Positions 6,943 through 17,139 of a DNA stretch of 64,000 nt are shown in pieces. This DNA comes from Lutibacter sp. Hel_I_33_5 (GTDB lineage Bacteria > Bacteroidota > Bacteroidia > Flavobacteriales > Flavobacteriaceae): positions 2,643,501 to 2,707,500 of the forward strand of contig NZ_VISM01000001.1 of NCBI RefSeq assembly GCF_007827455.1, given 5' to 3'. Below the pieces are notes generated by a model. The model had not been told where the DNA came from. It was given only the letters and a program-made list of their open reading frames with translations, and made no database searches. Position numbers and translations under genes: made by a program. Position 1 is the stretch's first letter; each line of letters starts with the position of its first letter.

Positions 6943-9140
6943 AAACAAACTATAATTTAGATCGAAGAAGTTTTGTTAAAATACTTGGTTTAACCTCTGG
7001 TGGATTAATCTTAGGTTGTAATGTTTCTAGCGATAAAAAAGAAATAAAAAGAATAGATGATGGGACGTCTTTTGAACCCAATTTATTTGTGCATTTAAAA
7101 AAGGACGGAAGTCTGTTATTAGTTGCTTCACGTTCGGAAATGGGACAAGGAATACGAACTTCTTTAGCTTCAGCAATTGCTGATGAAATGGAAGCCGATT
7201 GGAAATATGTTTCTTTAGAACAAGCAACAGGTGACGAAAAATACGGGAATCAAAATACAGATGGTTCTAGAAGTGTAAGAACGATGCTTGAGCCTATGCG
7301 AACCATGGGAGCTATGGCAAAAATGATGTTGATCTCGGCTGCGGCTACAAAATGGGGTGTAGAAACATCTGTTTGTAAAGCAGAAAATCATTTTGTAGTA
7401 AATTCAGTTAATAAAAAGAAAATTTTCTTTGGTGATTTGGTTGATGATGCCATGAAATTAGAAGTTCCTTCAGCTGAAGATGTTACATTAAAAGAAGTAA
7501 AAGACTTTAAATATATCGGTAAAAAATTAAAAAGTGTCGATTTAAAAGATTTCACACATGGAACTGCTAATTATGGAATTGATATCCGAATTCCTAATAT
7601 GAAGTTTGCAGCCATTGCACGTTGTCCAGTAACTTTTGGAACTGTAAAAAGTTATAAAAAAGAAGATACTATGGCAATTGCTGGTGTAGAAAATGTAGTT
7701 GAAATGGAACGTGTAGAAAGACCTTTCGGAATGTTAGGTGGTGTTGCCGTTGTTGCAGGAAATACATGGTCTGCCATACAAGGAAAACGTGCGTTAGAAA
7801 TTGAATGGAACAAAGGAGATAATGCATCGTTTAATTCAGAGAGTTTTCAGAAAAAAATAACGGATCGAGTTCATAAAAAAGCAAAAGTAATCCCTGGAGG
7901 AAAAGGTAATATAAATACAGCGTTTAAAAAAGCAGCAGAAACTGTAGAAGTTACGTATCATGTACCACATTTAGTACATGCGCCAATGGAAGTGCCGAAT
8001 GCAACAGCGTGGTTTCATGATGGAATTTGTGAAGTTTGGGCGCCGTCTCAAGATCCACAAACGGCAAGGGCAGAAGCCGCAGAATATTTAGGGATTGATA
8101 AAGAGAATGTAACAATTAACGTTACTTTTTTAGGAGGTGGTTTCGGAAGGAAATCAAAACCAGATTATATTGTTGAAGCAGTTGCATTATCAAAAAAAAT
8201 AAATGCACCCGTTCAAGTTGTTTGGACAAGAGAAGATGATATCAAACACAGTTATTATCATGCAACTAGTGCGCAATATTTTAAAGGTGCGTTAAATGAT
8301 AAAGGAAATGTTACAGGTTGGTTTCAGCGAATTGCGTTGCCATCTATTGTGTCAACCTTTAAACCAATGTCTGATTATGCCTCTGGTTTTGAATTAAGTG
8401 CTTTTACAAATGACACCTACCAAGTTGATAATTTTAGAACAGAAAGTGCCAAGGCAGAAGCGCATGTTAGAATTGGTTGGTTGCGTTCTGTGGTACATAT
8501 TCACAGTGGTTTTGGTATCAATTCTTTTGTAGATGAATTGGCGGCGAAAGCAAATAAAGATCCGCTACAATTTCAGTTAGATTTAATGGGGAATGATAGA
8601 GTTTCTAAAGGAAAATCTCCGCATCCATTTGAGTCTAAACGATTAAAAAATGTATTACAAACTGTTGCTAAAAAAGCCAATTGGGGAAGAAAATTACCCG
8701 AAGATCATGGTTTAGGACTTGCTGTACATTATAGTTTTTACAGTTATGTTTCCAGTGTGGTAGAGGTCTCTGTGAAGAATGATAAAGTAAAAGTAGAAAA
8801 TGTTTGGTCTGCGATAGATTGTGGTTTGGTCTTAAATAAAGATAATGTTATCAATCAATTAGAGGGCGCTGCAATATTTGGAATGTCGATTGCTTTGCAT
8901 GGAAAAATAACCGCAAAAGATGGTGCAGTTGAGCAAAATAATTTCTTTGATTATCAAATGACACGAATGAAAGACGCACCAAATATTGATGTTACTGTAA
9001 TTGATAATATGGAAACCGAACCTACCGGGGTTGGAGAGCCAGGTGTGCCACCAATTGCCCCAGCAATTTGCAATGCTATTTTTAATGCTACTGGTAAAAG
9101 AATTCGTTCTTTACCATTAAGTGATCATGGGTTGGTGTAA
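6939..9140 (+). CDS. Molybdopterin-binding subunit, isoquinoline 1-oxidoreductase/aldehyde dehydrogenase type
   Basis: Large catalytic subunit of a two-subunit molybdenum hydroxylase, 733 residues. The N-terminus carries a Tat motif ([10 protein letters not shown], 8-17) followed by a possible lipoprotein Cys (ILGCN), so the enzyme is probably exported folded to the periplasm. Seen in the sequence: a cofactor-binding stretch [16 protein letters not shown] and a C-terminal GVGEPGVPP holding the probable catalytic Glu. No FAD-subunit gene is adjacent, which suits the IorAB class that uses cytochrome or another acceptor. The oxidised substrate (aldehyde or N-heterocycle) cannot be told from sequence. 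Confidence 0.85.
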   Translation: MKTNYNLDRRSFVKILGLTSGGLILGCNVSSDKKEIKRIDDGTSFEPNLFVHLKKDGSLLLVASRSEMGQGIRTSLASAIADEMEADWKYVSLEQATGDEKYGNQNTDGSRSVRTMLEPMRTMGAMAKMMLISAAATKWGVETSVCKAENHFVVNSVNKKKIFFGDLVDDAMKLEVPSAEDVTLKEVKDFKYIGKKLKSVDLKDFTHGTANYGIDIRIPNMKFAAIARCPVTFGTVKSYKKEDTMAIAGVENVVEMERVERPFGMLGGVAVVAGNTWSAIQGKRALEIEWNKGDNASFNSESFQKKITDRVHKKAKVIPGGKGNINTAFKKAAETVEVTYHVPHLVHAPMEVPNATAWFHDGICEVWAPSQDPQTARAEAAEYLGIDKENVTINVTFLGGGFGRKSKPDYIVEAVALSKKINAPVQVVWTREDDIKHSYYHATSAQYFKGALNDKGNVTGWFQRIALPSIVSTFKPMSDYASGFELSAFTNDTYQVDNFRTESAKAEAHVRIGWLRSVVHIHSGFGINSFVDELAAKANKDPLQFQLDLMGNDRVSKGKSPHPFESKRLKNVLQTVAKKANWGRKLPEDHGLGLAVHYSFYSYVSSVVEVSVKNDKVKVENVWSAIDCGLVLNKDNVINQLEGAAIFGMSIALHGKITAKDGAVEQNNFFDYQMTRMKDAPNIDVTVIDNMETEPTGVGEPGVPPIAPAICNAIFNATGKRIRSLPLSDHGLV

Positions 9141-9218
9141 AGAAAAAAATAAATTGCTAATTTTTGATGAAAATTGTTAAATAATGTTTGGTAACAAAAA
9201 TAAAATTACTCAAATATT

Positions 9219-10385
9219 ATGAATATAAAAGATACCATTAGGCTACATAATGTTGACGCATTAAGAGGTTTGGCTATTATCTCTATTATGTTACTTCATA
9301 ATTTAGAGCATTTCGACGTGTATCATTTACCAAAGAATTTACCAATTTGGATGGTTCAGTTCGATAAGATTATATGGGATGGTTTATTCTTTCTGTTTGC
9401 TGGGAAATCGTATGCTATTTTTGCCTTACTTTTTGGGTTAACCTTTCAAATTCAATATGATAATCAAGAAAAAAAAGGAAGTAGTTTTAACTCTATATTT
9501 GCGTGGAGATTGATTTTACTATTTGGCTTTGGCATTATAAATTCTGCTTTTTTTCAAGGAGATATTCTTACTCTTTATGCAGTATTTGGTTTTTGCTTAA
9601 TACCTTTTTCTAGAGTTTCTAATAAGTTAGTTTTTGCTGTAATAATTGTCTTGCTATTACAACCTTTAGAGGTGCTAAATTTAGTTCAAGCAATTAAAAA
9701 TCCAAATGCAGTGGTTTCTAATCCTGAATCTTGGGCGTATTTTGGTAAAATGAATGAGTATATTAAAGGAGATTCATTCATAAATACTGTTTATGGGAAT
9801 TTAACTAATGGAAAAATTGGGGTATTAAGATGGAGTTATGAAAATGGTCGGTTTTTTTATATTCCAGCGTTGTTTTTATTAGGGATGTTAGGGGGTAGAA
9901 AAAAGGTTTTCTCATTAACGACTAAGAACAAAATATTTTGGAAAAAAGCATTGATTATTTCTTCAATATTATTTGTTCCTTTATTTATTTTTCAAAAAAA
10001 CATAGACACTTTTATTGAAAGTAAAGCCATTCAACAACCCGTTAAAGTTATTGAATCTGCATGGACTAATCTAGTTTTTATGATTGTTATTGTTTCTGGT
10101 TTTACCTTACTGTTTCATAATAAAGTATTTAAAAAAATATTAAATGTTTTATCGCCGATTGGTAAAATGAGCCTTACTTGTTATATAATGCAGTCTGTTT
10201 CAGGATCAATTATTTACTATGGATTTGGTTTAGGATTTTATCAGTTTACGGGTGCAACATACAGTTTGTTAATCGGTCTTTTTCTATCTGTTTTAATGTG
10301 GAGTTTTTCGTCTTGGTGGATGAAGCATCATAGAAGAGGTCCTCTAGAAGCATTATGGCATAAAGTAACTTGGATGTTTAAATAA
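9219..10385 (+). CDS. DUF418-family membrane protein
   Basis: 388 residues with about eight to ten hydrophobic segments. The beginning VDALRGLAIISIMLLHN and the C-terminal arrangement IGKMSLTCYIMQS ... RGPLEALWHKV are typical of DUF418 proteins, inner-membrane proteins related to acyltransferase-type (OafA/HGSNAT-like) membrane enzymes whose function is poorly known. It is transcribed alone, 78 bp after the molybdenum enzyme. The leader contains TAATGTTTG, a TAnnTTTG-like box with one extra base. Confidence 0.85.
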   Translation: MNIKDTIRLHNVDALRGLAIISIMLLHNLEHFDVYHLPKNLPIWMVQFDKIIWDGLFFLFAGKSYAIFALLFGLTFQIQYDNQEKKGSSFNSIFAWRLILLFGFGIINSAFFQGDILTLYAVFGFCLIPFSRVSNKLVFAVIIVLLLQPLEVLNLVQAIKNPNAVVSNPESWAYFGKMNEYIKGDSFINTVYGNLTNGKIGVLRWSYENGRFFYIPALFLLGMLGGRKKVFSLTTKNKIFWKKALIISSILFVPLFIFQKNIDTFIESKAIQQPVKVIESAWTNLVFMIVIVSGFTLLFHNKVFKKILNVLSPIGKMSLTCYIMQSVSGSIIYYGFGLGFYQFTGATYSLLIGLFLSVLMWSFSSWWMKHHRRGPLEALWHKVTWMFK

Positions 10386-10505
10386 ACAGAATAGCATAAA
10401 AGATATAGTAAGCTGTATTAAAGGTTTTACTTAAGAAGTACTTGTTGAACAAAAGAAAAACTCTTGTTATTTCACACGAACTTTATTCAGTATGTTACAA
10501 ATTCC

Positions 10506-12134
10506 CTAAAACTTATATTCTCCCAAACCTTTAGGGAATGCTTCTGGATTTTCTGCTAAATGATAACGAGGGTCATCAACATCTTCTATAATAATATCGT
10601 GAAATTTATCACTTGCTTTATACATTAGGACTTTACAGTCTTCGCTAAGGTGTTTTAGTTTAATAGTTTTGTTTTCTGCTTGGTATTTTTCTACCAATAC
10701 AAATAGAGCCTCTAAAGCAGAATGGTCAGAGATTCGAGCTTCAATAAAGTCAATTTCTACTTTATCTGGGTCGTTTTTAGCATCAAACTTATCATTGAAT
10801 GCAGAGATACTTCCAAAGAATAAAGGTCCCCAAATCTCATATACTTTAGTTCCGTCTTCTTTAATACGTTTTCTAGCTCTAATACGTTTCGCATTTTCCC
10901 AAGAAAAGACCAATGCAGAAACTATTACACCAGCAATTACTGCAATAGCTAAATCAAAGATTACGGTTAATGAAGAAACTAAAATCAGTACAAATAAATC
11001 TGTCTTAGGTATTTTATTCATAATTCTAAAACTAGACCAAGCAAACGTCCCAATTACCACCATAAACATAACACCTACTAAAGCTGCAATAGGTACTTGT
11101 TCTATATAAGAAGAGGCAAAGAGGATAAATAATAATAACATTACTGCAGCTGTAATTCCAGACAAACGTCCACGTCCGCCACCTTTTATGTTAATTATGG
11201 ATTGTCCAATCATGGCGCAACCACCCATTCCGCCAAATAAACCTGTAATAACATTTGCGCCACCTTGTGCGATACATTCACGGTTAGAATTACCACGTGT
11301 TTCTGTTAAATCGTCAATTAAATTTAAGGTCATTAAAGATTCAATTAAACCAATTGCGGCTAGAATTAATGCATACGGAAAGATGAATTTTAAGGTTGCA
11401 AAATTCAACGGAATTTTAGAAAATGTTTCTAAAACAGGAACTGGAAATCCGCCTTTTAAACCTTCGCCACCACCATCTCTAATAAAAGAACCAACAGTTG
11501 CAACATCCAAATTTGAGAAAATTACAATGGCAGAAACAACTAAAATAGCAATTAATGCTTCAGGTAATTTCTTGGTAGCTTTTAGTTTTGGTAACCCCCA
11601 CATCATTAGCATGGTTAAACCAACTAAACCAATCATATACCATAAACTATTTCCTTCTAGCCAAACTTTCTCACCGTTTACAGTTTGTTTAAACATCCCT
11701 AATTGAGATAAGAAAATTACAATTGCTAAACCGTTTACAAAGCCCATCATTACTGGGTGTGGAATTAATCGTACAAATTTACCTAGCTTAAAAACTCCAG
11801 CTAACATTTGTATAACTCCCATTAAAATTACAGTAAGAAAAAGAAAGTATAAGCCTAAGTTTTCATCAGGACTTCCCATTGCATTTCCTTCCGCAACTAA
11901 AGAAACCATTACAACCGCTAGGGCGCCAGTTGCTCCAGAAATCATACCTGGTCTTCCACCAAAAATAGAAGTAATTAAACCTATCATAAAAGCAGCATAC
12001 AAACCTACTAAAGGGTCTACGCCAGCAACAAATGCAAATGCCACAGCTTCTGGAACCAATGCTAATGCAACTGTAATTCCTGATAAAACATCATTTCTAA
12101 CGTTTTTTACTCTTTTTCTGATAAATTCAGTCAT
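10506..12134 (-). CDS. SulP/SLC26-family anion transporter with STAS domain
   Basis: 542 residues with about 12 membrane segments in the first 410, then a soluble STAS domain (about 425-530). DVLSGITVALALVPEAVAFA at the N-terminus and the TETRGNSNRECIAQGGANV stretch are SulP hallmarks. The usual substrates are sulfate, bicarbonate or dicarboxylates in symport with Na+ or H+; marine SulP proteins of this type (BicA-like) often carry bicarbonate, but sequence alone does not decide. Transcribed alone, divergent from pyrE. Confidence 0.88.
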   Translation of the reverse strand: MTEFIRKRVKNVRNDVLSGITVALALVPEAVAFAFVAGVDPLVGLYAAFMIGLITSIFGGRPGMISGATGALAVVMVSLVAEGNAMGSPDENLGLYFLFLTVILMGVIQMLAGVFKLGKFVRLIPHPVMMGFVNGLAIVIFLSQLGMFKQTVNGEKVWLEGNSLWYMIGLVGLTMLMMWGLPKLKATKKLPEALIAILVVSAIVIFSNLDVATVGSFIRDGGGEGLKGGFPVPVLETFSKIPLNFATLKFIFPYALILAAIGLIESLMTLNLIDDLTETRGNSNRECIAQGGANVITGLFGGMGGCAMIGQSIINIKGGGRGRLSGITAAVMLLLFILFASSYIEQVPIAALVGVMFMVVIGTFAWSSFRIMNKIPKTDLFVLILVSSLTVIFDLAIAVIAGVIVSALVFSWENAKRIRARKRIKEDGTKVYEIWGPLFFGSISAFNDKFDAKNDPDKVEIDFIEARISDHSALEALFVLVEKYQAENKTIKLKHLSEDCKVLMYKASDKFHDIIIEDVDDPRYHLAENPEAFPKGLGEYKF

Positions 12135-12160
12135 AACTTACTATTGTTTCTTAAAGTTGG

Positions 12161-12168
12161 CAAAGATA
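12161..12168 (-). promoter_or_regulatory. Minus-7 box for the SulP gene
   Basis: TATCTTTG on the minus strand matches TAnnTTTG about 27 bp upstream of the ATG. The -33 element is weak. Confidence 0.5.
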
Positions 12169-12282
12169 TAAGTTTCAATAGAATGGAACTATGATTAAAA
12201 CATATTTCTATATTGTGCTTTTTTAAAAAATAGGATCATAAAAATATATTGATTTTCTTAAGAATTGATTCAGATTATTGGT

Positions 12283-12311
12283 TTGTCATTTACAAAAACT
12301 TTATACATTTG
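12283..12311 (+). promoter_or_regulatory. Promoter of pyrE, implying an almost leaderless mRNA
   Basis: TTG, 18-nt spacer, TACATTTG: a full match to the Bacteroidota promoter. The start site is expected about 5 nt after the final G, near 12316, only two bases before the pyrE ATG. Confidence 0.6.
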
Positions 12312-12317
12312 TGGAAT

Positions 12318-12959
12318 ATGGTTTTAGATAAAGACATTTCAAAAAAAACAGCAGAATTATTGCTGAAAATAAAGGCGATTAAATTAAGTCCAAACGAACC
12401 TTTTACTTGGGCGTCTGGATGGAAATCACCAATTTATTGCGATAATAGAATTACACTTTCATATCCATCGGTTCGTAATTTTTTACGAATAGAAATTGCA
12501 AAAATTGTTGATAAAGAATATGGTAAGCCAGATGTAATTGCTGGTGTTGCAACAGGAGCAATTGCTATTGGGGTTTTAATTGCCGAAGAATTAGGCATAC
12601 CTTTTGTGTATGTTAGACCAGAACCTAAAAAGCATGGTAGAAAAAACCAGATTGAAGGCTATTTAGAAAAAGGTCAGAATGTAGTGGTTATAGAAGACTT
12701 AATAAGTACAGGAAATAGTAGTTTGCATGCGGTAGATGCTTTAAAAGAAGCAGGAGCAGTGGTTAAAGGAATGGTTGCTATTTTTTCTTATGGATTTGAT
12801 GTTGCTGCTGAAAACTTTAAAAATAAAAATGTTAGATTAACAACTTTAAGTGATTATCAAAACTTATTGGAGTTAGCTTCAGAAAATAGCTATATTTCTG
12901 ATGAAGAAATGGTTGCTTTAAAAGAGTGGAGAAAAAACCCAAATATTTGGAAACAATAA
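12318..12959 (+). CDS. pyrE: Orotate phosphoribosyltransferase
   Basis: Transfers phosphoribosyl from PRPP to orotate, the fifth step of pyrimidine synthesis, in the cytoplasm. Family signatures are FTWASGWKSPIYCDNR near the N-terminus, VRPEPKKHGRKNQIEG (flexible catalytic loop) and the PRPP motif VVVIEDLISTGNSS. I start the gene at ATG 12318 (213 residues, the usual size). The open frame extends 23 codons further to a TTG, but those codons run through the promoter and do not resemble the family. Followed after 12 bp by an SRPBCC gene. Confidence 0.93.
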   Translation: MVLDKDISKKTAELLLKIKAIKLSPNEPFTWASGWKSPIYCDNRITLSYPSVRNFLRIEIAKIVDKEYGKPDVIAGVATGAIAIGVLIAEELGIPFVYVRPEPKKHGRKNQIEGYLEKGQNVVVIEDLISTGNSSLHAVDALKEAGAVVKGMVAIFSYGFDVAAENFKNKNVRLTTLSDYQNLLELASENSYISDEEMVALKEWRKNPNIWKQ

Positions 12960-12971
12960 ATATCGAATAAA

Positions 12972-13364
12972 ATGAATATTGAAGGAAAAAAAGTATCAGT
13001 AAAAAAATCTGGAAAAGACTTGTATGAGTATTTTTCTGACTTGTCTAATTTTGAAGGTTTAATGCCAGAAAACACTCAAAAATTTGAGGTTGATAAAGAA
13101 TCTTTTTTGTTTCAATTGAAAGGAATGCCAGAAATTAGGTTGATTTTAAAAGAAAAAACCCCGTATTCTAACATTACTTTAGGTGCTGCAAGTAGTAAAT
13201 TACCTTTTACATTAGCTGCTGATATAGATGAGGTTTCTGACAATGAAAGTGAAGTGCAATTAAAATTTGTTGGAGATTTTAACCCTATGATGGCAATGAT
13301 GATTAAAAAGCCATTAACGAAGTTTATTGATACTTTGTCTGAAAACTTAGAGAATTTTAAATAA
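12972..13364 (+). CDS. SRPBCC (START-like) family protein
   Basis: 130 residues in the pattern of small polyketide-cyclase/SRPBCC ligand-binding proteins: an N-terminal strand (KKVSVKKSGKDLYEYFSDLSN), a beta-rich middle, and a long C-terminal helix (MIKKPLTKFIDTLSENLENF). No catalytic residues can be named. It lies 12 bp after pyrE and is probably cotranscribed; such a neighbour of pyrE is common in flavobacteria as I recall. Its 3' end overlaps the opposing biotin ligase gene by 8 bp. Confidence 0.75.
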   Translation: MNIEGKKVSVKKSGKDLYEYFSDLSNFEGLMPENTQKFEVDKESFLFQLKGMPEIRLILKEKTPYSNITLGAASSKLPFTLAADIDEVSDNESEVQLKFVGDFNPMMAMMIKKPLTKFIDTLSENLENFK

Positions 13365-14088
13365 ACGTAATCTCTTTAATTTCAAATTCTTTTATAGAAT
13401 CATCTTCTAGCTGAACACATAATTTTCCCGTTTTAGAAATATCTTTAACAATACCCATAAATTGATTGTTGTTTTGATCTTTAAACATACTTGGCGTGTT
13501 TATTCTGTATAAAACCTTCAAATAATTTTCTTTCAAAATTTGAAAATCATCACTAATTAAAATATTGATTTGATGTTTTATTTCAAGTAGAATTTCATTT
13601 AGTAATTCATCAAGATTGAGTTCTTTTTTTAAAATTTTTGTTAAAGAAGTTGCTTTAGAAAGATCGTTTGAAAATTTTTGCTGATTTACGTTTAAGCCAA
13701 TTCCAATAATAGTTGAATCAATTTTGTCAGTTTTAAGAGTGTTTTCTATTAAAATACCACATAACTTTTTGTTTGCTGACAGAATGTCGTTTGGCCACTT
13801 TATTGAAAGTTTAGGAATTTTATAGTTGTTTAATGTATTGAAAATAGCCAATGAAACTGCGAAATTTAGGTAAGACTGCTGGTCGATTTTTAAATCGTTA
13901 AATTTCACAAAGACACTAAATAATAGGTTCTTTCCTGCTTCAGATTGCCAAGTAGCACCCATTTGTCCACGCCCTTCTAATTGGTTTTTTGTAACAACAC
14001 ATGTGTAGTTTTTTAGGGCAGAAGTTTGAGATAATTCTTTTAAAAAAGAATTAGTAGAGTTGGTGGCACTAAGTTTGATTATTTTCAA
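13357..14088 (-). CDS. birA: Biotin-[acetyl-CoA-carboxylase] ligase
   Basis: Attaches biotin to the carrier domain of acetyl-CoA carboxylase. GRGQMGATW (39-47) is the biotinyl-AMP binding loop (GRGRxG family motif with Gln in place of the second Arg). KWPNDIL and KLCGILIE are the following conserved elements. A short C-terminal domain ends the protein. There is no N-terminal helix-turn-helix, so it is a ligase only and not a repressor. Divergent from rsfS. Confidence 0.9.
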   Translation of the reverse strand: MKIIKLSATNSTNSFLKELSQTSALKNYTCVVTKNQLEGRGQMGATWQSEAGKNLLFSVFVKFNDLKIDQQSYLNFAVSLAIFNTLNNYKIPKLSIKWPNDILSANKKLCGILIENTLKTDKIDSTIIGIGLNVNQQKFSNDLSKATSLTKILKKELNLDELLNEILLEIKHQINILISDDFQILKENYLKVLYRINTPSMFKDQNNNQFMGIVKDISKTGKLCVQLEDDSIKEFEIKEITFI

Positions 14089-14145
14089 CTGTTAAATAAA
14101 CTGTAAACTAGTTCAATAATACATAAATTAGTCACAAAAAAATAA

Positions 14146-14153
14146 TAACTTTG
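14146..14153 (+). promoter_or_regulatory. Minus-7 box for rsfS-ftsH
   Basis: TAACTTTG matches TAnnTTTG, 20 bp before the rsfS ATG; the predicted leader is about 16 nt. The -33 element is weak (TTA). Confidence 0.5.
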
Positions 14154-14173
14154 CTAAAACTTAAAAAAATTTA

Positions 14174-14545
14174 ATGGCAGAAAAAAAAGTAACTGCAGAT
14201 GAGTTAATATCTGTAATAATTAAAGGGATTGATGAAGTAAAAGGTGAAAATATCCAACTGTTAGATTTAAGAGAAATAGACAATACCGTAACAGATTATT
14301 TTATAATTTGTTCTGGTAATTCTAATACACAAGTTAATGCCATTTCTGGTTCGGTACAAAAAGCTGTGAGTAAAGAACTAAAAGACAAACCTTGGCACAT
14401 AGAAGGATTAGTGAATTCTGAATGGATTTTAATGGATTATGTGAACGTAGTAGTTCATGTTTTTCAAAAACACATTAGAGATTTTTATGATCTAGAGAGT
14501 CTGTGGGGCGATGCAAAAATTACCGAAATAAATACAGTTTCCTAA
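14174..14545 (+). CDS. rsfS: Ribosomal silencing factor RsfS
   Basis: Binds ribosomal protein uL14 and prevents subunit joining when nutrients are short. 123 residues of the Iojap/RsfS type, with the typical LDLREIDNTVTDYFIICSGNS near 35-55, KPWHIEGLVNSEWILMDY and VVVHVFQ...FYDLESLWGDA at the end. It begins a plus-strand run with ftsH 21 bp downstream. Confidence 0.92.
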   Translation: MAEKKVTADELISVIIKGIDEVKGENIQLLDLREIDNTVTDYFIICSGNSNTQVNAISGSVQKAVSKELKDKPWHIEGLVNSEWILMDYVNVVVHVFQKHIRDFYDLESLWGDAKITEINTVS

Positions 14546-14566
14546 AAATTTAGAAACAACAACTAC

Positions 14567-16534
14567 ATGAGTACGAATAAGAAAGATAATAAATCAAATA
14601 TCCCTAAATTTAAGTTTAACGCTTATTGGATTTACGGAGCAATTTTTGTTGCGTTAATCGGGATTCAATTTTTTAGTAGCGGAGATTTAGCTTCAAAAAA
14701 CATTTCTAAAAATGAATTTTATGAAGTGTTGAATGAAAACGATATTTCTAAAATTTTAGTGATTAATAATAATGTCGCTCAAATTTTTATTAAGGAAGAA
14801 TCTATTGAAAAAGAACGTTTTAAGAAACAAGTAAAATCACCTTTCTATAGAAAAGGATCGCCATTGTTTGAATATAATTTTGGAGATTTACAAAATTTTG
14901 AAAATAAAATAGAAACTGCTAAACAATTAAATTCTTTAGATTTTGATTTAAAAAATGAAAATCAAACAAGTATGTTTGATACGATAATTGGCTTTTTACC
15001 TTTTATCATTTTAATTGGAATCTGGTTGTTTTTTATGAAAAGAATGTCTGGCGGCGGAAGTGGTGCTGGAGGTGGCGGACAAATTTTTAGCATCGGAAAA
15101 TCTAAAGCTAAATTATTTGATAAAGACACCAAAGTAAAAACATCGTTTAAAGATGTTGCTGGTTTAGAAGGCGCAAAAGAAGAAGTTCAAGAAATAGTAG
15201 ATTTCTTAAAACATCCAGAAAAATACACCTCTTTAGGAGGTAAAATACCAAAAGGAGCATTATTAGTAGGACCTCCTGGAACAGGAAAAACCTTATTAGC
15301 AAAAGCTGTTGCAGGTGAAGCAGATGTGCCGTTTTTCTCTTTATCTGGATCAGATTTCGTAGAAATGTTTGTTGGTGTTGGAGCGTCTAGAGTTAGAGAT
15401 TTATTTAAACAAGCACAGCAAAAATCACCTTCAATTATTTTTATTGATGAAATTGATGCAATAGGTAGAGCTCGTGGAAAAAATAGCATGACAGGTGGAA
15501 ATGATGAACGTGAAAATACATTGAATCAATTACTGACAGAAATGGATGGTTTTGGTACAGATACCAACGTAATTGTTTTAGCAGCAACCAATAGAGCAGA
15601 TGTTTTAGATAGTGCGTTAATGCGTGCAGGTAGATTTGATCGTCAGATTTATGTGGATTTACCAGATATTAAAGAAAGAAAAGAAATTTTTGAAGTGCAT
15701 ATTAAGCCTTTAAAATTAGCTGATGATGTAAATGTTGAATTTTTAGCGCAACAGACTCCTGGTTTTTCTGGAGCTGATATTGCTAATATGTGTAATGAGT
15801 CTGCTTTAATAGCTGCGAGACATAATAAAAAATCAATTCATCATCAAGATTTCTTGGATGCGGTTGATAGAATTGTTGGTGGTTTAGAAAAGAAAAATAA
15901 AGTAATCACTCCAAAAGAAAAAGAAGTAATTGCTTTTCATGAGGCAGGTCACGCAACGGTAAGTTGGATGTTAGAGCATGCAGCACCATTGGTGAAAGTT
16001 ACCATTGTTCCAAGAGGGCAATCTTTAGGAGCAGCTTGGTATTTACCAGCAGAAAGAATGATTGTTCAAACAGAACAAATGTTGGATGAAATGTGTGCTA
16101 CTTTAGGAGGTAGAGCAGCAGAGAAAATTATTTTCGATAAGATTTCTACTGGTGCTTTAAGCGATTTAGAAAAGGTGACTAAGCAAGCAAGAGCGATGGT
16201 TACGGTTTATGGATTAAATGATGAAGTAGGTAATATTACATATTATGACTCTTCTGGTAATGATGCTTTTGTAAAGCCTTATAGTGAAGAAACTGCAAAG
16301 AAAATTGACAAAGAAATTTCTAAAATGATTGAAGCTCAATATCAGAGAGCTATTGAATTGTTATCAAACAACAAAGAAAAATTATCTATTTTAGCCAAGT
16401 TATTGTTAGAAAAAGAGGTTATTTTTAAAGATGATTTAGAGAAAATTTTCGGAAAAAGACCTTTTGATAAAGAAGAAAAGATTGAAGAAGTAAAAGAAAC
16501 ACCTCAAGTAGAAGAAAGTACAGAGGAAAAATAA
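14567..16534 (+). CDS. ftsH: ATP-dependent zinc metalloprotease FtsH
   Basis: Membrane-anchored AAA+ protease that degrades unfolded and regulatory membrane and cytosolic proteins. Two membrane segments (about 20-36 and 139-157) flank a periplasmic part. The glycine-rich linker [11 protein letters not shown] is followed by Walker A GPPGTGKT (235-242), Walker [33 protein letters not shown] and the zinc site HEAGH (458-462). 655 residues is a normal length. The C-terminus is acidic and low in complexity. It heads a likely operon with the LUD protein, cdsA and psd. Confidence 0.96.
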   Translation: MSTNKKDNKSNIPKFKFNAYWIYGAIFVALIGIQFFSSGDLASKNISKNEFYEVLNENDISKILVINNNVAQIFIKEESIEKERFKKQVKSPFYRKGSPLFEYNFGDLQNFENKIETAKQLNSLDFDLKNENQTSMFDTIIGFLPFIILIGIWLFFMKRMSGGGSGAGGGGQIFSIGKSKAKLFDKDTKVKTSFKDVAGLEGAKEEVQEIVDFLKHPEKYTSLGGKIPKGALLVGPPGTGKTLLAKAVAGEADVPFFSLSGSDFVEMFVGVGASRVRDLFKQAQQKSPSIIFIDEIDAIGRARGKNSMTGGNDERENTLNQLLTEMDGFGTDTNVIVLAATNRADVLDSALMRAGRFDRQIYVDLPDIKERKEIFEVHIKPLKLADDVNVEFLAQQTPGFSGADIANMCNESALIAARHNKKSIHHQDFLDAVDRIVGGLEKKNKVITPKEKEVIAFHEAGHATVSWMLEHAAPLVKVTIVPRGQSLGAAWYLPAERMIVQTEQMLDEMCATLGGRAAEKIIFDKISTGALSDLEKVTKQARAMVTVYGLNDEVGNITYYDSSGNDAFVKPYSEETAKKIDKEISKMIEAQYQRAIELLSNNKEKLSILAKLLLEKEVIFKDDLEKIFGKRPFDKEEKIEEVKETPQVEESTEEK

Positions 16535-16550
16535 AGCTTTAATTTTTTAT

Positions 16551-17138
16551 ATGAGTTTTTTTAAGAAACTTTTTAAAGTTGTTACCACAACAAAAGATCA
16601 GGAGATAAAACAACAAGAAGTTAATTTATCTTTAGACGATGCTTTTGTACATTATTTTATTAAAAAAGGTGGTAAGTTTTTGTATTGTACAAAAAAGAAT
16701 GAGATTGCAGAAAGCTTGAAAAAAATTATTAAGGAGAATAATTGGAATACATTATCTGTTATCGATCAAGACTTAATTAAACTAGCTAAAAAAACGAATA
16801 TTGCTTTAGTTGAAGAGTTTAGTACTACTGATCCCTTTTTTACTACTTGTGAGCATTTAATTGCCGATAATGGAGATATTTTATTTTCATCAAATCAAAT
16901 AAAAAGTAAAAAACTTTCTGAGCTTTCAGATAACTTTATTGTCTACGCAAAGACAAGTCAGTTGGTAAAAGATACTGGACAAGGTTTAACTGGTATTAAA
17001 ACAAACTGTAAAGAAAATATTCCAACAAATATTAGTGCTGTTAAAAAATACGCTATTAATAAAAACGATGATAATTTTTTAAATTACGGAAACAGTAATT
17101 CTAAAAATTTATATTTACTCTTATTCGAAGATTTATAA
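16551..17138 (+). CDS. LUD-domain (LutC/YkgG-like) protein
   Basis: 195 residues of the LUD superfamily named for lactate-utilisation LutB/LutC proteins. The pattern ALVEEFSTTDPFFTTCEHLIADNGDILFSS and the ending LYLLLFEDL fit the family. It is not with lutA/lutB here but lies between ftsH and cdsA, 1 bp before the latter, a placement that does not suggest lactate oxidation. Actual role unknown. Confidence 0.75.
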   Translation: MSFFKKLFKVVTTTKDQEIKQQEVNLSLDDAFVHYFIKKGGKFLYCTKKNEIAESLKKIIKENNWNTLSVIDQDLIKLAKKTNIALVEEFSTTDPFFTTCEHLIADNGDILFSSNQIKSKKLSELSDNFIVYAKTSQLVKDTGQGLTGIKTNCKENIPTNISAVKKYAINKNDDNFLNYGNSNSKNLYLLLFEDL

Positions 17139-17139
17139 T

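Noticed and set aside
10386..10505. 120-bp gap after the DUF418 gene, checked for RNA genes and a terminator
   Set aside because: No stem with a T run and no cloverleaf could be found.
11188..11706. 172-codon frame on the plus strand antisense to the SulP gene, with 10669-11109
   Set aside because: Low-complexity, Pro/Ile-rich translation with no family pattern; shadow of the well-supported transporter on the other strand.
12249..12317. 23-codon N-terminal extension of PyrE from a TTG
   Set aside because: It covers the promoter and does not resemble the family; ATG 12318 gives the normal length.
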